A stretch of DNA of 64,000 nt from Casimicrobiaceae bacterium (GTDB lineage: Bacteria; Pseudomonadota; Gammaproteobacteria; Burkholderiales; Casimicrobiaceae): the NCBI GenBank assembly GCA_026646885.1, contig JAPKHK010000010.1:73857-137856 (forward strand). The letters are read 5' to 3'. Shown here in pieces: positions 1 to 12,475 of this stretch. The first letter of the stretch is position 1, and the number at the start of each line of letters is the position of its first letter. Made by a program: the position numbers and the translations under genes. The notes under the pieces were generated by a model. It worked only from the letters and a program-made list of their open reading frames with translations, ran no database searches and was not told where the DNA came from.

Positions 1-1
1 C

Positions 2-1066
2 AAGGCGGGCGCGCCGGGTGAAGTGAAGGTGAACGGCGCGGTGGACCACAGCGCGCCGCTGGCCATCACCGGCCGCCTCGATCCCTTCGGCGCCGCGCTG
101 GCCCTCGACCTGGAAGCCCACGCCAAAGGCATCGACCTGCCCACCTTCAGCCCCTACTCGGGCAAGTATCTGGGCTACGCTATCGACAAGGGCAAGCTCT
201 CGGTGGATCTCGAGTACCACATCGAAAACGGCGAATTGCGTGCCGAGAACAAGATCTTTCTCGACCAGCTGACCTTCGGCCAGAAGATCGAAAGCCCTGA
301 TGCGCTGGCCATTCCCGTCACGCTCGCGGTGGCGCTCTTGAAGAACGCGCGCGGCGAAATCGATTTGCGCCTGCCCATCAGCGGCTCGCTCAACGATCCG
401 GAGTTTCGCATCGGCGCCGTGATCATCCAAGTCTTCGTCAATCTCATCGTCAAGGCGGTGACGGCACCATTTGCCCTGCTGGGAAATCTCTTCGGCGACG
501 GGCAAGATTTGTCGCAAGTGGAATTTGAGGCCGGCAGTGCGGCGCTCGCGCCCGCCACCGAACAGCGCTTGGAAGCCTTGGCCAAGGCCTTGGCGGATCG
601 ACCGGGCCTCAAGATGGACATCACCGGCGCCGCCGATCCCGAGGCCGACGCAGCGGCCTTGCGGCGCGGGTCGCTCGACCGTCGGCTGCGCGCGCTCAAA
701 CTCGCCGAGGAGGCGAAAAAGGGGCAGGCCGGAGGAACCTTGAGCGAGGTGCAACTGAGCCCCGAAGACTCTGCGAAATATCTCGCCCTCGCTTTTCGCG
801 CGCAGTTTCCGCCCGCCGGAGCGAGCGCCCAAGGCGAACAGAAAACCCCGCCCGTCCCGGAAATGGAACAACGGCTGCTGGCGGCCGAAACCTTGGGCGA
901 AAATGAGTTGCTGGACCTCGCCAGTCAGCGCGCCAAAGCAGTCGAGAGCTGGTTGCTGGAAAAAGGCCAAGTGACAAAGGAGCGGCTCTTCGTCTTGGCA
1001 CCGAAAGTCGAGGCCTCAAGCGAACCAGGCAAGGACGGCATGAAAGCGCGTTTCGCCCTGAAATAG
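2..1066 (+). CDS. DUF748 (AsmA-like) envelope protein, C-terminal part
   Basis: The frame is open from the first bases of the window, so the N-terminal bulk lies outside and only about 350 residues are visible. They show the pattern of DUF748 proteins, which are large AsmA-like periplasmic proteins: beta-rich segments, the conserved PISGSLNDPEFRIG stretch, then VNLIVKAVTAPFALLGNLFG. A charged C-terminal tail follows (GSAALAPATEQRLEALAKAL and onward) that resembles the OmpA-like end of the family. Family members are thought to act in envelope lipid handling or outer-membrane biogenesis; the exact role is not known. The downstream kinase is convergent, so the gene ends its transcription unit. 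Confidence 0.75.
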   Translation, partial: KAGAPGEVKVNGAVDHSAPLAITGRLDPFGAALALDLEAHAKGIDLPTFSPYSGKYLGYAIDKGKLSVDLEYHIENGELRAENKIFLDQLTFGQKIESPDALAIPVTLAVALLKNARGEIDLRLPISGSLNDPEFRIGAVIIQVFVNLIVKAVTAPFALLGNLFGDGQDLSQVEFEAGSAALAPATEQRLEALAKALADRPGLKMDITGAADPEADAAALRRGSLDRRLRALKLAEEAKKGQAGGTLSEVQLSPEDSAKYLALAFRAQFPPAGASAQGEQKTPPVPEMEQRLLAAETLGENELLDLASQRAKAVESWLLEKGQVTKERLFVLAPKVEASSEPGKDGMKARFALK

Positions 1067-1159
1067 CCCAAGGCCACGGCTTTCGCTACGAAGATAAGTC
1101 AGCGCGGCCAAACTGCCGCGCGCGGCACTTCACTGCTTTTGCCAATTCTGGAAGTGGAA

Positions 1160-4100
1160 TCAGGTGGACGTTCGGCGCAGGCGCTCCAAAGCGGTTTCGA
1201 AGTCGTAGCCGGCCACCGCCGCGGCGATCTCGGGATACGCTTGCGGCCACGCCGCGGCAAACACCGCCGCCCCGCGCTCCAGCAGTTCCGCCGCCGTGGC
1301 ATCGCCGCTAGCAAGCAGCGCTTCGAGTTGCGCGCGCAGAGCAGCCACTTGCGCGGCGTCCGCCTCGGCTGGCGCTGCGGTCGACGACGACACAGGATGC
1401 AGTGCGGCGAGGCCTTCGAGCACCGGGTGCAGTTGCTCTTGCAAATCGTGCAAGCGGGCGGCCAGGATTACCGCGTCGGCGCGCGTACGGGTCGCTTTTT
1501 CCAGCTCGCCCGCTGCGGCGGCTACGGCTTTGGCACCGATGGTGGCGGCCGAACCCTTGAGCGTGTGCGCCAAACGCTCCGCGGTTTCCAGATCCTGATT
1601 GGCACATGCCAGACGATAAGCTGCGCCGAACTGCTCCTGCCCGCTGGCAAAGCGCAACAAAAGCGAGCGGTAGAGCGCTGCGTTGTCCATGGTGGCGGCA
1701 AGGCCCGCGGCAACATCGATGCCGGGCAAGGGCGGCAAGGGCGGCGCCTCGCTGCGGAATTCTTGGGGCAGGGCCACGCGGTTTTGGCCCGCCCGTGGTC
1801 GAATCCAACTCGCCAGGGTGCGAAAGAGCTGATCGACATCCACGGGCTTGGCGAGATAGTCGTTCATACCGGCGGCGAGCGCCCGCTCGCGATCGCCCGC
1901 CATGGCATTGGCGGTCATGGCGATGATCGGCAGCGCTTCCAAGCGCAGCTCGGCACGGATGCGCCGAGTGGCCTCGTAGCCGTCCATCACCGGCATCTGA
2001 CAATCCATCAACACCGCGTCGAAATGTGCATCCTTACCCAGCGCCGCCAGCGCCTCGCTGCCGTTGCCGGCCAGGGCGGCTTCGATGCCGGCATGGCGCA
2101 ACCACTCCACGGCTAACTCCCGGTTGATTTCGTTGTCTTCCACCAGCAGCACGCGACTGCCCGACAGCCGTTCCACCAAGCGCTTGCGCTCGCCGGCATC
2201 GGGTCCGGCGCGGCGCTCCACGGTGGCGCGCTTGCCGGCAGTCTGGTTGATCGCCTCGATGAGCTGCTCCGGCAACACCGGCTTGGTGAGCACGCAGTCG
2301 AGGGCCACACCTTTTCTTTGCGCTTCACCCAGAGCCTCCTCGCGTCCGTAGGCGGTGACCATGATGGCGGCGGGAATTTGCAGCAGATGTTTGGTCGCCA
2401 GTTCGCGCAGGGTTTCCACGCCGTCCATGATCGGCATCTTCCAGTCGATCAACAGCAAATGGTAGGGTTTGCCGCGCGTTTCGGCTTCGAGCACGGCATC
2501 GAGCGCGGCCCGACCATCGGCTGCTGTGCTCACTTGCAAACCCAAGCGCTGAGCGATGTCGGCGGTGATCTCGCGCGCGGTTTCGTGGTCGTCCACCACC
2601 AGCACGCGCATGCCCGCCCAGGTTTCGTGCGCGGCGCGCCAGGGCAAGGCGGCTTCCTGCGGCAAGCCGAAACGCGCGGTGAAATGAAAAACCGAACCGC
2701 GACCCGGTTCGCTCTCCACCCAAATGCGGCCGTCCATCAGTTCCACTAGCGCCTTGCAGATGGCAAGCCCCAGGCCCGTGCCGCCGTAACGCCGGGTGGT
2801 CGAAGTATCCGCCTGACTGAAGGGCTGGAAGAGCCGCGCGCACTGTTCCGCGGTCATGCCGATGCCGGAGTCGCGCACCCAAAAGTGCATCTCCACGGTC
2901 TCGCCCTCGCGCACCGCGCATTCGATGCCCACCACGACCTCGCCGCGCTCGGTGAATTTCACCGCGTTGTTGGCCAAGTTGAGCAAAACTTGCCCGAGGC
3001 GCAGCGGGTCGCCGATCAGCGCGGGAGGAATGTCTGGTCCCAGATGGAACAAGAGTTCCAGGCCCTTGTCTTCGGTCTTGATGCCGACCAGGCTGGCCAA
3101 CTGATCGAGGGTTTCATCGAGCCTGAAGCGCACACGCTCCAGCACCATCTTGCCCGCCTCGACTTTGGAGAAATCGAGCACGTCATTGATGATGCCCAAG
3201 AGGTTCACCGCGGAGCGATGCACCTTTTCCACGTAATTTCTTTGATTTGGCGCCAAATCGGTTTGCAGCGCCAGTTCCGACATGCCGATGATGGCGTTCA
3301 TGGGGGTGCGGATTTCGTGGCTCATGTTGGCCAAAAAATCACTCTTGGCCTTGGCGGCATCTTCCGCCGCGCGCCGCGCCTCGGCCATGGCGGCCTCGGC
3401 GGCCTTGCGCTCGGCGATGTTTTCCAGCACCCAAATCGTCACCCATTTGTGATCGGGCATCGGTATGCCGCGTGCCGAAACCTGCGCCACGAAGTCGCCG
3501 CCATCGCGGCGCGCGAATGTCCATTCCATATTCACGTCACGACCCGAACGCAGCACCGGGCCGACCAGGGCGCCGAATTCGGCGTAGCGCTCCGCGGAAT
3601 GCTGCAGGATGGCGCCCGACTGGCCAATTAGCTCCTCGGCTTGCGCCCCGAGGTATTCGCCGATACGCCGGTTCACGCGCAGAATGACGCCGTCCGCGGT
3701 ATAGATGATGCCGTTGGGGGCGTTCTCGAAGATCATGCGCTGCTCGGCCAGAAGCCGCTCCATCTCCCGCTGCTGCAGCTCGATTTCCAGCCGCGCGCGG
3801 CGTCTTTCGGTGATGTCGTCGAGGGTGAACTGATAGAGCTCCTGGCCGCGAAATTCAAAGGCGATGATGTGCACCTCGGCATCCCAAATCTCGCCGCCGG
3901 GCCTTTCGAATCGCCACTCGAAGCGGGCGAGCCGCTGCTCGCGCAAGCTCTCCATGAGCGCTCGTGCCGCATCGGTGCTGGAACTGCCGTCGTACTGCCG
4001 CGGCGGCGAAAAATCGAGCGGATCCTTGCCTAGCAGCTCGGCACGCGCGCCCACACCGTACATGCGCACCGCGGCCGGGTTGCAGTCCACGAAGCCGGCT

Positions 4101-5860
4101 TTCGGATCGAGGATGACGATCGGCCGCGAAGACTCCTGAAAGAGCATTTTGTTGTAGGCCTCGCTCTCCTTGAGCGAAACCTCGGCGAGCATTCTCTCGG
4201 TGATGTCTTGATGCACGCCCACCACCCGCCGGGCACGACCCGCGGAATCACGCTCCGCGGCGTGGCCGATGTCGAGCACCCAGAGGTATTCGCCGCTCGC
4301 CATGCGCAGGCGATACTCGGCGCGATACGCCGCGTCGTCGCCGCGCAGAAAGCGTTCGAGCAAGGGACGCACGCGAGGACCATCCTCGGGATTCACCAGG
4401 TCATCCCAACACTGCTGATAAGTGGCGTACCGCTGATTCAATTCGGCTTTGGTGTAGCCCAGCATCTGCGCCCATATTGGGTTGATAGTGGACTTGGTGA
4501 CCTTGCCCTCTCCGTCGAGTTGCCAGTCGTAGAGGCCGAGATTGGCCCCTTGCAGCGCCAGATTGAGCCGCTCTTCGCTGCGCGCCACGCGCTCCTCGGC
4601 CAGCTTTCTTTCGGTAATGTCGTTCAGCCAGGAGACGTGATAACGCCCGTCGGAAAAATCGAGGAGTATGGAAGACAGCAACACGGTGCGCGGCGTGCCG
4701 TCACGGTGCACGAACTCGGCCTGGAAATTGCTAACCGCGCCATCGCGATGCAGGCGCTCGAGGAACACTTCGCGCTCGGCCGGATTGGCCCAGGAACTGC
4801 CCGCGCGATGTTCACCCAGTTCCTCGGGCTTGACGCCCAACATTTCGCCATGCGCCCGGTTGGCCAAAATGAGCCGGCCCTCCTCGTTGCCGATGACCAC
4901 ACCCACGGGACTGTTCTCGAGAATGCGGCGCAGACGGTCCTCGTTTTCTTGGCGTTCGCGCTCCAGGCGCTTGCGCTCGGAGATGTCCTCGTAGACCCAA
5001 ATGGCCGATCGCTCGTACCCGGGCAGGCGTATGCCCTGGCCGGAGACCATGGCAATGAAGAGCGAGCCGTCGGCGCGCTGAAAATGCCACTCGGCGCGCA
5101 CCTCGCGCCCTGCGCTCAGAAGCGGCGCCGCGATCTGGGCAAAGGCGGTGTAGCTCTCGGGGCTAGAAAATAGAACCGAGGAAACCGGCTGGCCCACCAG
5201 CGCCTCGCGCGCCAAACCCACTTCGGCGCAAAAGCGCTTGTTGGGCCGCAGAATCACGCCGTCGGCGGTGTAACACATGGCCAGCGGGGCGTTTTCGAAG
5301 ATGACCTGCTGCTCTTCGAGGAGCTTGGCAATCTCCCGCTGCTGGCGTTCGATCTCTTGGCCGGCGCGCTGTTTCTCGGTCACGTCCTCTATGGAAAACC
5401 GCAACATGGTGCGCCCGCCGACATCGAAAGCCATGAGGTGAACTTCGGCATCGAAAATTTCGCCGTTGGAACGCTGCGCCCGCCACATGAAATTGGCGAT
5501 GCCGTGCTCAGCGATGAAGCGGTTGATTTCGACCCCCGCGTTCGTGCTGTCGGCGCCGTCGTATTGCTGCGACGCGGAGAACTCATAAGGGCTGCGCCCG
5601 AGAATCTGCTCGCGCTTTTCGAAACCATAGAGCTTGAGCGCCGCCTGATTGCAATCGACGATGCCGATCGCCGGGTCGATGATCACCAAGGGAATAGGAG
5701 AATCTTGATAGACGCGCCGGTTGTATTCGGCGCTGCGCGCGAGGATGGCCTCCGCCTTGAGGCGCGCCGCCTCGCTGGCGGCAAGCTGTTGGCGCAGTTC
5801 GGCCAGTTCCTGTTCGCGCGTTTGCCGCGCCGCTTCTTCCACTTTAGGCCCGTTCCCCAT
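1160..5860 (-). CDS. hybrid sensor histidine kinase: six PAS, HisKA, HATPase, two REC, Hpt
   Basis: A 1,566-residue multi-step phosphorelay protein with no obvious transmembrane segment, so probably a cytoplasmic sensor. After a short coiled coil come six PAS domains (about 40-830). HisKA carries H848 in [19 protein letters not shown], and the HATPase has [19 protein letters not shown] and [13 protein letters not shown]. Receiver 1 has D1139 in [13 protein letters not shown], receiver 2 has D1286 in [13 protein letters not shown], and a C-terminal Hpt has H1432 in [16 protein letters not shown]. All phosphorelay residues are present. The start is uncertain: ATG at 5860 is used, with ATG 5890 and TTG 5896 possible in frame. 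No output regulator gene is adjacent, so the target is unknown. PAS domains 1-2 and 5-6 look like an internal duplication. Confidence 0.93.
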   Translation of the reverse strand: MGNGPKVEEAARQTREQELAELRQQLAASEAARLKAEAILARSAEYNRRVYQDSPIPLVIIDPAIGIVDCNQAALKLYGFEKREQILGRSPYEFSASQQYDGADSTNAGVEINRFIAEHGIANFMWRAQRSNGEIFDAEVHLMAFDVGGRTMLRFSIEDVTEKQRAGQEIERQQREIAKLLEEQQVIFENAPLAMCYTADGVILRPNKRFCAEVGLAREALVGQPVSSVLFSSPESYTAFAQIAAPLLSAGREVRAEWHFQRADGSLFIAMVSGQGIRLPGYERSAIWVYEDISERKRLERERQENEDRLRRILENSPVGVVIGNEEGRLILANRAHGEMLGVKPEELGEHRAGSSWANPAEREVFLERLHRDGAVSNFQAEFVHRDGTPRTVLLSSILLDFSDGRYHVSWLNDITERKLAEERVARSEERLNLALQGANLGLYDWQLDGEGKVTKSTINPIWAQMLGYTKAELNQRYATYQQCWDDLVNPEDGPRVRPLLERFLRGDDAAYRAEYRLRMASGEYLWVLDIGHAAERDSAGRARRVVGVHQDITERMLAEVSLKESEAYNKMLFQESSRPIVILDPKAGFVDCNPAAVRMYGVGARAELLGKDPLDFSPPRQYDGSSSTDAARALMESLREQRLARFEWRFERPGGEIWDAEVHIIAFEFRGQELYQFTLDDITERRRARLEIELQQREMERLLAEQRMIFENAPNGIIYTADGVILRVNRRIGEYLGAQAEELIGQSGAILQHSAERYAEFGALVGPVLRSGRDVNMEWTFARRDGGDFVAQVSARGIPMPDHKWVTIWVLENIAERKAAEAAMAEARRAAEDAAKAKSDFLANMSHEIRTPMNAIIGMSELALQTDLAPNQRNYVEKVHRSAVNLLGIINDVLDFSKVEAGKMVLERVRFRLDETLDQLASLVGIKTEDKGLELLFHLGPDIPPALIGDPLRLGQVLLNLANNAVKFTERGEVVVGIECAVREGETVEMHFWVRDSGIGMTAEQCARLFQPFSQADTSTTRRYGGTGLGLAICKALVELMDGRIWVESEPGRGSVFHFTARFGLPQEAALPWRAAHETWAGMRVLVVDDHETAREITADIAQRLGLQVSTAADGRAALDAVLEAETRGKPYHLLLIDWKMPIMDGVETLRELATKHLLQIPAAIMVTAYGREEALGEAQRKGVALDCVLTKPVLPEQLIEAINQTAGKRATVERRAGPDAGERKRLVERLSGSRVLLVEDNEINRELAVEWLRHAGIEAALAGNGSEALAALGKDAHFDAVLMDCQMPVMDGYEATRRIRAELRLEALPIIAMTANAMAGDRERALAAGMNDYLAKPVDVDQLFRTLASWIRPRAGQNRVALPQEFRSEAPPLPPLPGIDVAAGLAATMDNAALYRSLLLRFASGQEQFGAAYRLACANQDLETAERLAHTLKGSAATIGAKAVAAAAGELEKATRTRADAVILAARLHDLQEQLHPVLEGLAALHPVSSSTAAPAEADAAQVAALRAQLEALLASGDATAAELLERGAAVFAAAWPQAYPEIAAAVAGYDFETALERLRRTST

Positions 5861-6061
5861 GATCGCTACGATGTCCCGGCTTACCCACATTGGCAACGGG
5901 CAGTATACCGGAACACCCCGCCCGCCCCCCAGGCGCGACGCGCGTCAGAGAGGGATGGGTGTTATTCTATGCACCGGATTGATGGCGACGGAATGTGGCA
6001 CGATGGCGCCAGCGCCATCGCCCGACTCGGAACCATTTCGACCCTCGCACCCGCCCCCTAA

Positions 6062-9000
6062 ATGCCGCATCCCATGACCCTCGCTTCGCTACTTCCCGCC
6101 CTCGGCCTGGCCAGCTTGACGCTGACTCTGGCCACATTCGCCGTCGCCGCGCCGGCACCGGACTCGATGCGCACGGTGATCGAGGAGATACGCAAACTCG
6201 AAGGCGAGCGCGATCCCAAATGCCATGCCACAGCGTCGCGCCTCGAAGATTTGATTTATGGCACGCCGCTTTCAACCGAGGCACGCCTGGCCAAGAACGA
6301 TTTGCAAAAGGCACTGGCGGCTCGGCTCTGGAGCGCGGCCTCGGACGATGCCAAAACAAAGAAGGCAAAGCGCGTCGACGCGGCGACGATGACCGCCGCC
6401 CGTCGGCGCTTGTTCGACTATGAAGCCTCGACCCATGGCGATTGGCGTGTTTCGATCGGCACCGAAAACGTCGCCATCTCCAAGACCGACAAGCGGCAGT
6501 ACGCCACCATCGCGTACGGGCTGCGCGCCATTCTGGCAGTAGAGCAGGAACAACTGCTGGGCCTGCGGCCGCGGCTACTGCCCTTGGAAGAAGGCGCGGT
6601 CAACGCCCTCAAGGAGGCGCTGGATCTCGTCACCTTGGCGGTGCTGCAACGTGCCGACCGCCGCGCGCGCGAGCAATCCCGCTACGAGATCGGACTGGAG
6701 CCGCTGGAAGCGCAATGGGCGAGCCTGCTTCCCGCGGCGCCAGCGTCCAAGGCAAGCCGCGCCAGACCAAAATCCGGGCGCACCGACTATCCGCTGCTCA
6801 AGGAGGTCATCCGCCAAAAGATCGACTCCTTCGAGAAATACAACCAGATCAGCATGCCGGTCTTCTTGCGCAACCTGCAGGTCTATTTCGCGCGCCATCG
6901 ATGGCCGAAAGACCCCACGACGGCGGCCGAGTTTCGTTCCATTTTCACCGAGGCGATGGTGGCGTTCTCCCAGGACTTGCTCAAAGGCTCCGAAGACCTC
7001 GCCTGGCAACGCAAGGAACCCGTGATTCGCGCCGCGCAGGTAGAGGCTTTCGCGCAGCGTTTCATTCCGCATCGCATCAACGAATACGAAGATGCCATCT
7101 TTTTCCCGCGCTTGCCCAAGGCGGAGCGAGTCGAAATCGAGGCCTACGACATGGACGCCTTTCGCGACGGCGGATTGCATTGGCGCTATTTGCAGTACGT
7201 GATCGAAGATCCCAAATGGCGCGGCAAGTTGGAACCCGACCCCTTCGCCGCCGAAGTGCTCACGGAGAACATCGCCCAGTTTGGCGTCCTGCTGCTGCGC
7301 GAAACCGGACGTCTGGCCAAAGAAGCGGGTCGGGACACTTTGCACCCGAAATATCTCGATGTCGCGCTCAAGTCCATACAGACGAGAATCGACGCTCACG
7401 CGCGCACGCAGCCGGCAAAACCCGAAGCGGCACCCATTGTTTCTAGCCAAACCGCTGTCGCGGCCGGCACTTCGTTCCGTGATGGCACCCAAACCAGCGG
7501 CATACACTACCAACATCGTCTGTCGAGCTGGTTGGCGCGGCTCATTCGGGGCTACGTCGCCAAGGCCGAGGGCAAACCTGGCGAGCTCACCATTCCGCCC
7601 GCGTTTCAGGGCTCGGGCGTTGCCGCGGAGGACTTCGACAACGACGGGCACATCGATCTCTTGCTGCTCGGCGGCGCCGGCAACCGGCTTTATCGCAATC
7701 GTGGCGACGGGAGCTTCCTGGATGTCACCGAACGGGCCGGCATTGCCTGGACCCGCCCTGATGGCACGCCAGGTGAGCCCCGTCAGGCGGTATTCGCCGA
7801 TTTCGACAATGACGGCTGGCAAGACTTGCTCATCACCTACGCCAACGATGCGCATCGCCTCTATCACAATCGCGGCGACGGCCGCTACGCCGACGTCAGC
7901 TCCAGCGCCGCCCTGGGCGGCGAAGGTGAAGTGGGCGGACCGGCGACGGTGTTCGATTTCGATCGCGACGGCCAGCCCGACATCTACATCGGCTACTTCG
8001 GCAACTACGTCTCAGGCGTATTCCCGACCCTGGCGCGGCGCAACAACAACGCCAGCAACGATCGCCTGTTCCGCAACCTGGGCGGCCTGCGCTTCGCCGA
8101 TGTGACCGCCAGCGCCGGCATCGACAATCGCGGCTGGTCGCAAGCCATCACCCACACCGACTTCGATGGCGACGGTTGGCAGGACGTGATCGCCGGCAAC
8201 GACTTCGGCGTCAACAAGTATTGGCGCAACCTCGGTAACGGACGCTTCGCCGACGTCGCGGCGCAACTCGGTACCGACAAGCCCTCCTACACCATGGGCA
8301 TCGGGTTGGCTGACCTCAACGGCGACGAACTGCCGGACGTATACATCTCCAACATCGTGCTCATGAACAAGGACGAAAAATACGTTCTGCCAGGGGAAGA
8401 TACGCCGATGAAATTCAACCCCGAAAAAATGGCCCGCATGCGCGTGGTCGAGGCCAACGACTTGTTCCTTTCCAAGCGCAATCCCAGCGGCTTGCCGCAA
8501 TATGAGCAGAGCGACCGGGTGGGCCGCGGTTATGCCGCCACCGGCTGGTCCTGGAACGCCGAGTTCTTCGACATGGACAACGATGGCGACGACGACCTTT
8601 ATGTGGTCAACGGCACCAACGCCTACAACATGTACAGCAAGGACAATCCCTACTACACCGACCCGGGCGGCCAGCCTCGCAAGGTAGAGTTTCCCACCGA
8701 AAACGCCGAAACCAACGTGCTCTTCGTCAACGCGGGCGGTATGCTCCAACTGGCCACCCAATCGGGTGCCGACCTGCACGGCAATTCCCGCAGCGCCACC
8801 GCAGCCGACCTCGATGGCGATGGCCGCGTCGATGTGGTTCTGAACAACTTCGCCGAACCCACCGTCGTACTCAAGAACGTCACCTCGGGCGAAGCGCGTT
8901 GGGCCAAGATCCGGTTGGTGGGCGACCCTGGACGTGGGGTCAGCCGTGACGCCCTGGGGGCGCGTATCCTCGTTCGCGGCAAAGGTGGTTCGGTGCAATG

Positions 9001-9202
9001 GCGAGAGGTGCGCAGCACAGGCAGCTATCTTTCGAGCCTGCCCAGGGAACAGCACTTCGGCCTGGGTGCGAACGACAAGTTTTCCCTGCATATCACCTGG
9101 CCCGATGGCAGCCGCATGGAGCTCAACGATCTGGCCGCCAACCGGCGTTACGTCGTCGAGCAGATGACCGGGCGGGTGCGCGAACTGAGCGCCCGGCAGT
9201 GA
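6062..9202 (+). CDS. exported FG-GAP/VCBS-repeat protein with ASPIC/UnbV C-terminus (CRTAC1-like)
   Basis: 1,046 residues. The N-terminus is a signal peptide ([20 protein letters not shown], cleavage near AVAAPAP). Residues about 30-470 form a helical region I cannot assign. From about 510 on there are seven calcium-type loops of the form DxDxDGxx[66 protein letters not shown] and [11 protein letters not shown]. These mark an FG-GAP beta-propeller. The C-terminus is an ASPIC/UnbV domain ([37 protein letters not shown]). Such proteins are periplasmic or extracellular and generally uncharacterised. The stop TGA overlaps the GTG of the next gene, implying coupled translation and a joint function. 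Confidence 0.9.
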   Translation: MPHPMTLASLLPALGLASLTLTLATFAVAAPAPDSMRTVIEEIRKLEGERDPKCHATASRLEDLIYGTPLSTEARLAKNDLQKALAARLWSAASDDAKTKKAKRVDAATMTAARRRLFDYEASTHGDWRVSIGTENVAISKTDKRQYATIAYGLRAILAVEQEQLLGLRPRLLPLEEGAVNALKEALDLVTLAVLQRADRRAREQSRYEIGLEPLEAQWASLLPAAPASKASRARPKSGRTDYPLLKEVIRQKIDSFEKYNQISMPVFLRNLQVYFARHRWPKDPTTAAEFRSIFTEAMVAFSQDLLKGSEDLAWQRKEPVIRAAQVEAFAQRFIPHRINEYEDAIFFPRLPKAERVEIEAYDMDAFRDGGLHWRYLQYVIEDPKWRGKLEPDPFAAEVLTENIAQFGVLLLRETGRLAKEAGRDTLHPKYLDVALKSIQTRIDAHARTQPAKPEAAPIVSSQTAVAAGTSFRDGTQTSGIHYQHRLSSWLARLIRGYVAKAEGKPGELTIPPAFQGSGVAAEDFDNDGHIDLLLLGGAGNRLYRNRGDGSFLDVTERAGIAWTRPDGTPGEPRQAVFADFDNDGWQDLLITYANDAHRLYHNRGDGRYADVSSSAALGGEGEVGGPATVFDFDRDGQPDIYIGYFGNYVSGVFPTLARRNNNASNDRLFRNLGGLRFADVTASAGIDNRGWSQAITHTDFDGDGWQDVIAGNDFGVNKYWRNLGNGRFADVAAQLGTDKPSYTMGIGLADLNGDELPDVYISNIVLMNKDEKYVLPGEDTPMKFNPEKMARMRVVEANDLFLSKRNPSGLPQYEQSDRVGRGYAATGWSWNAEFFDMDNDGDDDLYVVNGTNAYNMYSKDNPYYTDPGGQPRKVEFPTENAETNVLFVNAGGMLQLATQSGADLHGNSRSATAADLDGDGRVDVVLNNFAEPTVVLKNVTSGEARWAKIRLVGDPGRGVSRDALGARILVRGKGGSVQWREVRSTGSYLSSLPREQHFGLGANDKFSLHITWPDGSRMELNDLAANRRYVVEQMTGRVRELSARQ

Positions 9203-11415
9203 AAAGTCGGTTGACCCGCGCCTGGGTCACCAGCGGTCTGCTTGCCGCGCTATTGTTCGCGGCCAACGTCGCGGCAAGAACCGGCGACACCCACGGCGCA
9301 CGCCTAACGGATGCCGCGCGGGCGAAAGCGGGAAGCTACGAGATTCACACCCGCCATCGCACCCTCGATGGACTCCCGGAGTACACCAACGATCTCATCC
9401 TCGAAACCTCACCCTACCTCCTGCAACATGCGCATCAGCCCGTGCAATGGCGCACCTGGAGCGACGCCGCGCGCAAGCAGGCGAAGGCGGCACGGCGACC
9501 CATTTTCTTGTCTATCGGTTACTCGACCTGCCACTGGTGTCAAGTGATGGCACGCGAATCCTTCGACGATTTGGGCATCGCCCGCCTTCTCAACGGCTAC
9601 TACGTGAGCATCAAAGTCGATCGTGAGGAACACCCGGCGCTCGACGAGCACTATCTGCAACGCCTGGAAGTGCTCACCGGTTCGCCCGGCTGGCCGGCCA
9701 ACTTCATCCTCACGCCGCGAGGCGAAGTCATCGCGGCGGCGAGCTATCTCAAACGCGACGCGCTGGCCCAAATGCTCAGCCAGTACGCCCGCGCCTGGAC
9801 GGAAGATCCGCGCGCTTTGCGTCAACGGGCAAGCGCCGTCGAAAAGCAACTGGCGGGCGCGCCCCGCCCGCGGTCGGTTGATCTTGCCGCCGCCGCCAAG
9901 AAAGCCGACGCCTACCGATGGACCCGCTTCGACGAGCGGTTTCCCGGATTCGACGGCGAGCCACGCTTTTTTCACACGCAGTTCTTGGAGCAACACCTCG
10001 CCTCCTGGAAAACGAGCGGCAAGGCCGAGGACTTGCGGCGCTTCCTGTCGCCGCTGCGCCAGCTACTGCGCAGCGCCACGCATGACTTGGTTTCTGGCGG
10101 GTTCTTTCGCTACTCGGTGAGCGGCGACGGCAACCGGCCGCATTTCGAGAAACTGCTGCTCGACCAAGCCCTGCTATTGCCGCTCCTGGCCGAAGCCTGG
10201 GCCATTACCGGTGAGACTGAGTTTCGCGATGCCGCGATCGACTTGCTCGCCCTGCTGCGGCGCGAATGGACCGTCGACGCGGCCCTTTTGGCCGCCGGTC
10301 AAGACGCCAGCGGGAACGGCCAAGAGGGTCATTACTACCTCTTCGGCAGCGAGGAGCGCGCCGCCTTGGGTGGCGAAGTCGACGCTGCGGTTTTTTGGCA
10401 CCCACTGGGCGACGGGGCTCTGCCCACGCCACGCCCGCCTCACGCATTAGCCGCGGCGATGCGCCAAGAGCTAGCTCGGTTGCGGGCGAAAAAGATGGCG
10501 CCACCCCTAGATCGCAAAGTGGTGACGGCATGGAATGCGGCTTTTTTTGCCGCTGCGGCGCAAGCCGCGCCCCTGCTCGGTTTGCCCGAGTTGTCGAACT
10601 GGGCGGCACAGGGCATGAAACGCCTGCTGCAAGTCAATCGGCGCGGCGTTGAACTGACGCGCTACAGCTTGCAAGGGGAAGCACGCGGGCGCGCCAGTGT
10701 CGAAGATCACGCCTATGTGCTGTTGGCGCTGGCCCGGCTCTATGAAGCCGATGGTTCGCCCGCGTGGATGGAGGAAGCCGAAGCCTGCGCGAAACAGTGG
10801 TCCAAGCCGCACGCACTTCTGCAGGACTTGCGCAATGTCGCGATTGACCGCGGCGCGCCCTCCGCGGCCGCGGTTTGGGTGCAAGCAGTGCAAGCTTTGG
10901 GCTCCAGCGGCCGCGCGCCGCGCGTACAGGCCCTGGCGCGGCGCTTGACTCCCGACTTGGAAAGTCTGGCGGCGCAGTCGCCACAACGCCATGGCGCGCT
11001 CGTGGCGCGTCTGACCCAAGGCGCGGGGCGCGCACCGAGCCGTGTCGCCTATCTCGCCGAAGGGCAGGTTCAAGCGCTATTGCGGCCGCGGCGCGGCAGT
11101 GGCGCAACCGAGATCGAACTGGAGTTGCGCATCGCACCCGGGTGGCATATCAACAGCGGCGAGCCCTATCAAAAGTACTTGCGGCCCACGCGCCTGCGCT
11201 TGCGACAGGAAAACAGCGGGCAATTGACAATGACTTACCCCAAAGGCGAAGACCAGCGCCTGGGCGACGAAACGCTATCGCTCTATTCCGGCACGGTGAC
11301 GCTGCGCGGACACTTGCAAGCACCACTGAATGCGCACCTGCCGCTGGAACTGCAAGTTCAGGCGTGCAGTGACCAAGTTTGCCTCGCGCCGGAAGTGGTG
11401 GTCCTGCACCCCTAG
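9199..11415 (+). CDS. exported DUF255 thioredoxin-fold protein with C-terminal DsbD-alpha-like domain
   Basis: The start is the GTG that overlaps the previous stop (GTGA), giving 738 residues that begin with a signal peptide ([16 protein letters not shown]). The DUF255/SPATA20-like thioredoxin domain is clear: [39 protein letters not shown] with the CHWC pair, [15 protein letters not shown], and [15 protein letters not shown] large helical domain in the style of the (alpha/alpha)6 toroid of this family follows. The last 110 residues ([12 protein letters not shown], then [16 protein letters not shown] with a close Cys pair) resemble the N-terminal periplasmic domain of DsbD. DUF255 proteins are normally cytoplasmic, so export plus a DsbD-like tail suggests a periplasmic thiol-redox job, perhaps on the coupled FG-GAP protein. 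That role is inference. Confidence 0.85.
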   Translation: MKSRLTRAWVTSGLLAALLFAANVAARTGDTHGARLTDAARAKAGSYEIHTRHRTLDGLPEYTNDLILETSPYLLQHAHQPVQWRTWSDAARKQAKAARRPIFLSIGYSTCHWCQVMARESFDDLGIARLLNGYYVSIKVDREEHPALDEHYLQRLEVLTGSPGWPANFILTPRGEVIAAASYLKRDALAQMLSQYARAWTEDPRALRQRASAVEKQLAGAPRPRSVDLAAAAKKADAYRWTRFDERFPGFDGEPRFFHTQFLEQHLASWKTSGKAEDLRRFLSPLRQLLRSATHDLVSGGFFRYSVSGDGNRPHFEKLLLDQALLLPLLAEAWAITGETEFRDAAIDLLALLRREWTVDAALLAAGQDASGNGQEGHYYLFGSEERAALGGEVDAAVFWHPLGDGALPTPRPPHALAAAMRQELARLRAKKMAPPLDRKVVTAWNAAFFAAAAQAAPLLGLPELSNWAAQGMKRLLQVNRRGVELTRYSLQGEARGRASVEDHAYVLLALARLYEADGSPAWMEEAEACAKQWSKPHALLQDLRNVAIDRGAPSAAAVWVQAVQALGSSGRAPRVQALARRLTPDLESLAAQSPQRHGALVARLTQGAGRAPSRVAYLAEGQVQALLRPRRGSGATEIELELRIAPGWHINSGEPYQKYLRPTRLRLRQENSGQLTMTYPKGEDQRLGDETLSLYSGTVTLRGHLQAPLNAHLPLELQVQACSDQVCLAPEVVVLHP

Positions 11416-11487
11416 CGGTTTCCGAATCGACCCCAAGCCGGGGAGATAAACGAGCCGCAGCCTATCCTGCCTGAGGCGAGCGGCGGA

Positions 11488-12240
11488 TCACCGCCCCGTG
11501 GTTGAATCGGGCGCCCACAGCGCGCGACTTCCCACCGCCAAAACACAGAGCGTCAGCACCACCGTCGCACCCGCGGGCAGATCAAACAGGGCCGACGCGA
11601 CGAGCCCCGCGGCGTAGGCCGAGGCGCCCAGCAGGTAAGCGGGCCAGGGACGTTCGCGCATCGCCAGCGCGGGCACGATGAGACTGGCGAAGACGAGATA
11701 GACGCCCACCACTTGCACCGCCGCGGTCACGGCAAGGGCAAAGAGCAGATAAAAAACCAGCGACGACGCCTCTCGCCGCAAGGCCAACCATGCGGCGAGC
11801 ACGCCGGTGGTAACCAGTGCCAGAGGCAGGAGGCTGGGCCAGGTGGTCCAGAGAATCTGCCCCACCAGCAAATCCTTGAGATGCTCGCCGCCATGGGTGT
11901 CTTTGGCGAGCAGAATGATCGCCAGCGAGGCCGCGGCAACGAAAGCGACACCAATTACCGCCTCTTGCAAGCGCGGCTCGCGGGCGTCGCGCCAGCGCAG
12001 AAAAGTAGCCCCCAGTAGGGCCGCGCCCACCGCGGCGGCTTGCACCCCCCAGGCGCTCTCCACCCCGGCCGCATGTGCCAGGATCACCCCCAGACCGGCG
12101 ATCTGGGCGATGGCCAAATCGAGGAAAATGATGCCCCGCTTCAAGACTTCGGCGCCCAGGGGCACGTGGGTGGCGAGCACTAAGAGCCCGGCGGCGAATG
12201 CCGGCAGCAGAATGCCGATCTGCAAGGCGTCGAAGTTCAT
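11488..12240 (-). CDS. znuB: zinc/manganese ABC transporter permease
   Basis: 250 residues, ABC-3 family integral membrane permease with about seven or eight hydrophobic segments (LQIGILLPAFAAGLLVLA, VESAWGVQAAAVGAALLGAT, EAVIGVAFVAAASLAIILL, SLLPLALVTTGVLAAWLAL, ALAVTAAVQVVGVYLVFASL). The VGVYLVFASLIVPALAM stretch is the conserved cytoplasmic coupling region of this family. The start is ATG 12240 (MNFDALQIGILL); the frame stays open far upstream without family similarity. It is the last gene of the metal-uptake operon, 235 bp after the solute-binding protein. The matching ATPase gene (znuC) is not seen nearby. Confidence 0.88.
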   Translation of the reverse strand: MNFDALQIGILLPAFAAGLLVLATHVPLGAEVLKRGIIFLDLAIAQIAGLGVILAHAAGVESAWGVQAAAVGAALLGATFLRWRDAREPRLQEAVIGVAFVAAASLAIILLAKDTHGGEHLKDLLVGQILWTTWPSLLPLALVTTGVLAAWLALRREASSLVFYLLFALAVTAAVQVVGVYLVFASLIVPALAMRERPWPAYLLGASAYAAGLVASALFDLPAGATVVLTLCVLAVGSRALWAPDSTTGR

Positions 12241-12475
12241 GCCGGGTGATCTCCCACGCGGTACCGCCCGCGACGCGAACCCGGCGAAGCGGCGCCCTGC
12301 GTCTTGCCGCCTTGCTCGCCCACAGCCCGGGGGCTCGCTCCGCGGCGGGTGAGTTGCCCCGCCCTGAAGTGCGAGGGTGCCTGGCCACGACTCGCAGCGC
12401 CGCCTGATGGCGCTCCCCTCAGACAGAGTCGCGCTGATCCCGTGGTGAACGACGGGGCTTGCGCTCGACGCGTGC

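Noticed and set aside
6575..9091. two long minus-strand frames under the FG-GAP gene
   Set aside because: Shadows of the calcium-loop codons; no start signals or domain patterns.
12241..12475. hidden znuC fragment between znuA and znuB
   Set aside because: No Walker A, signature or Walker B pattern in any frame; region is GC-rich with inverted repeats only.
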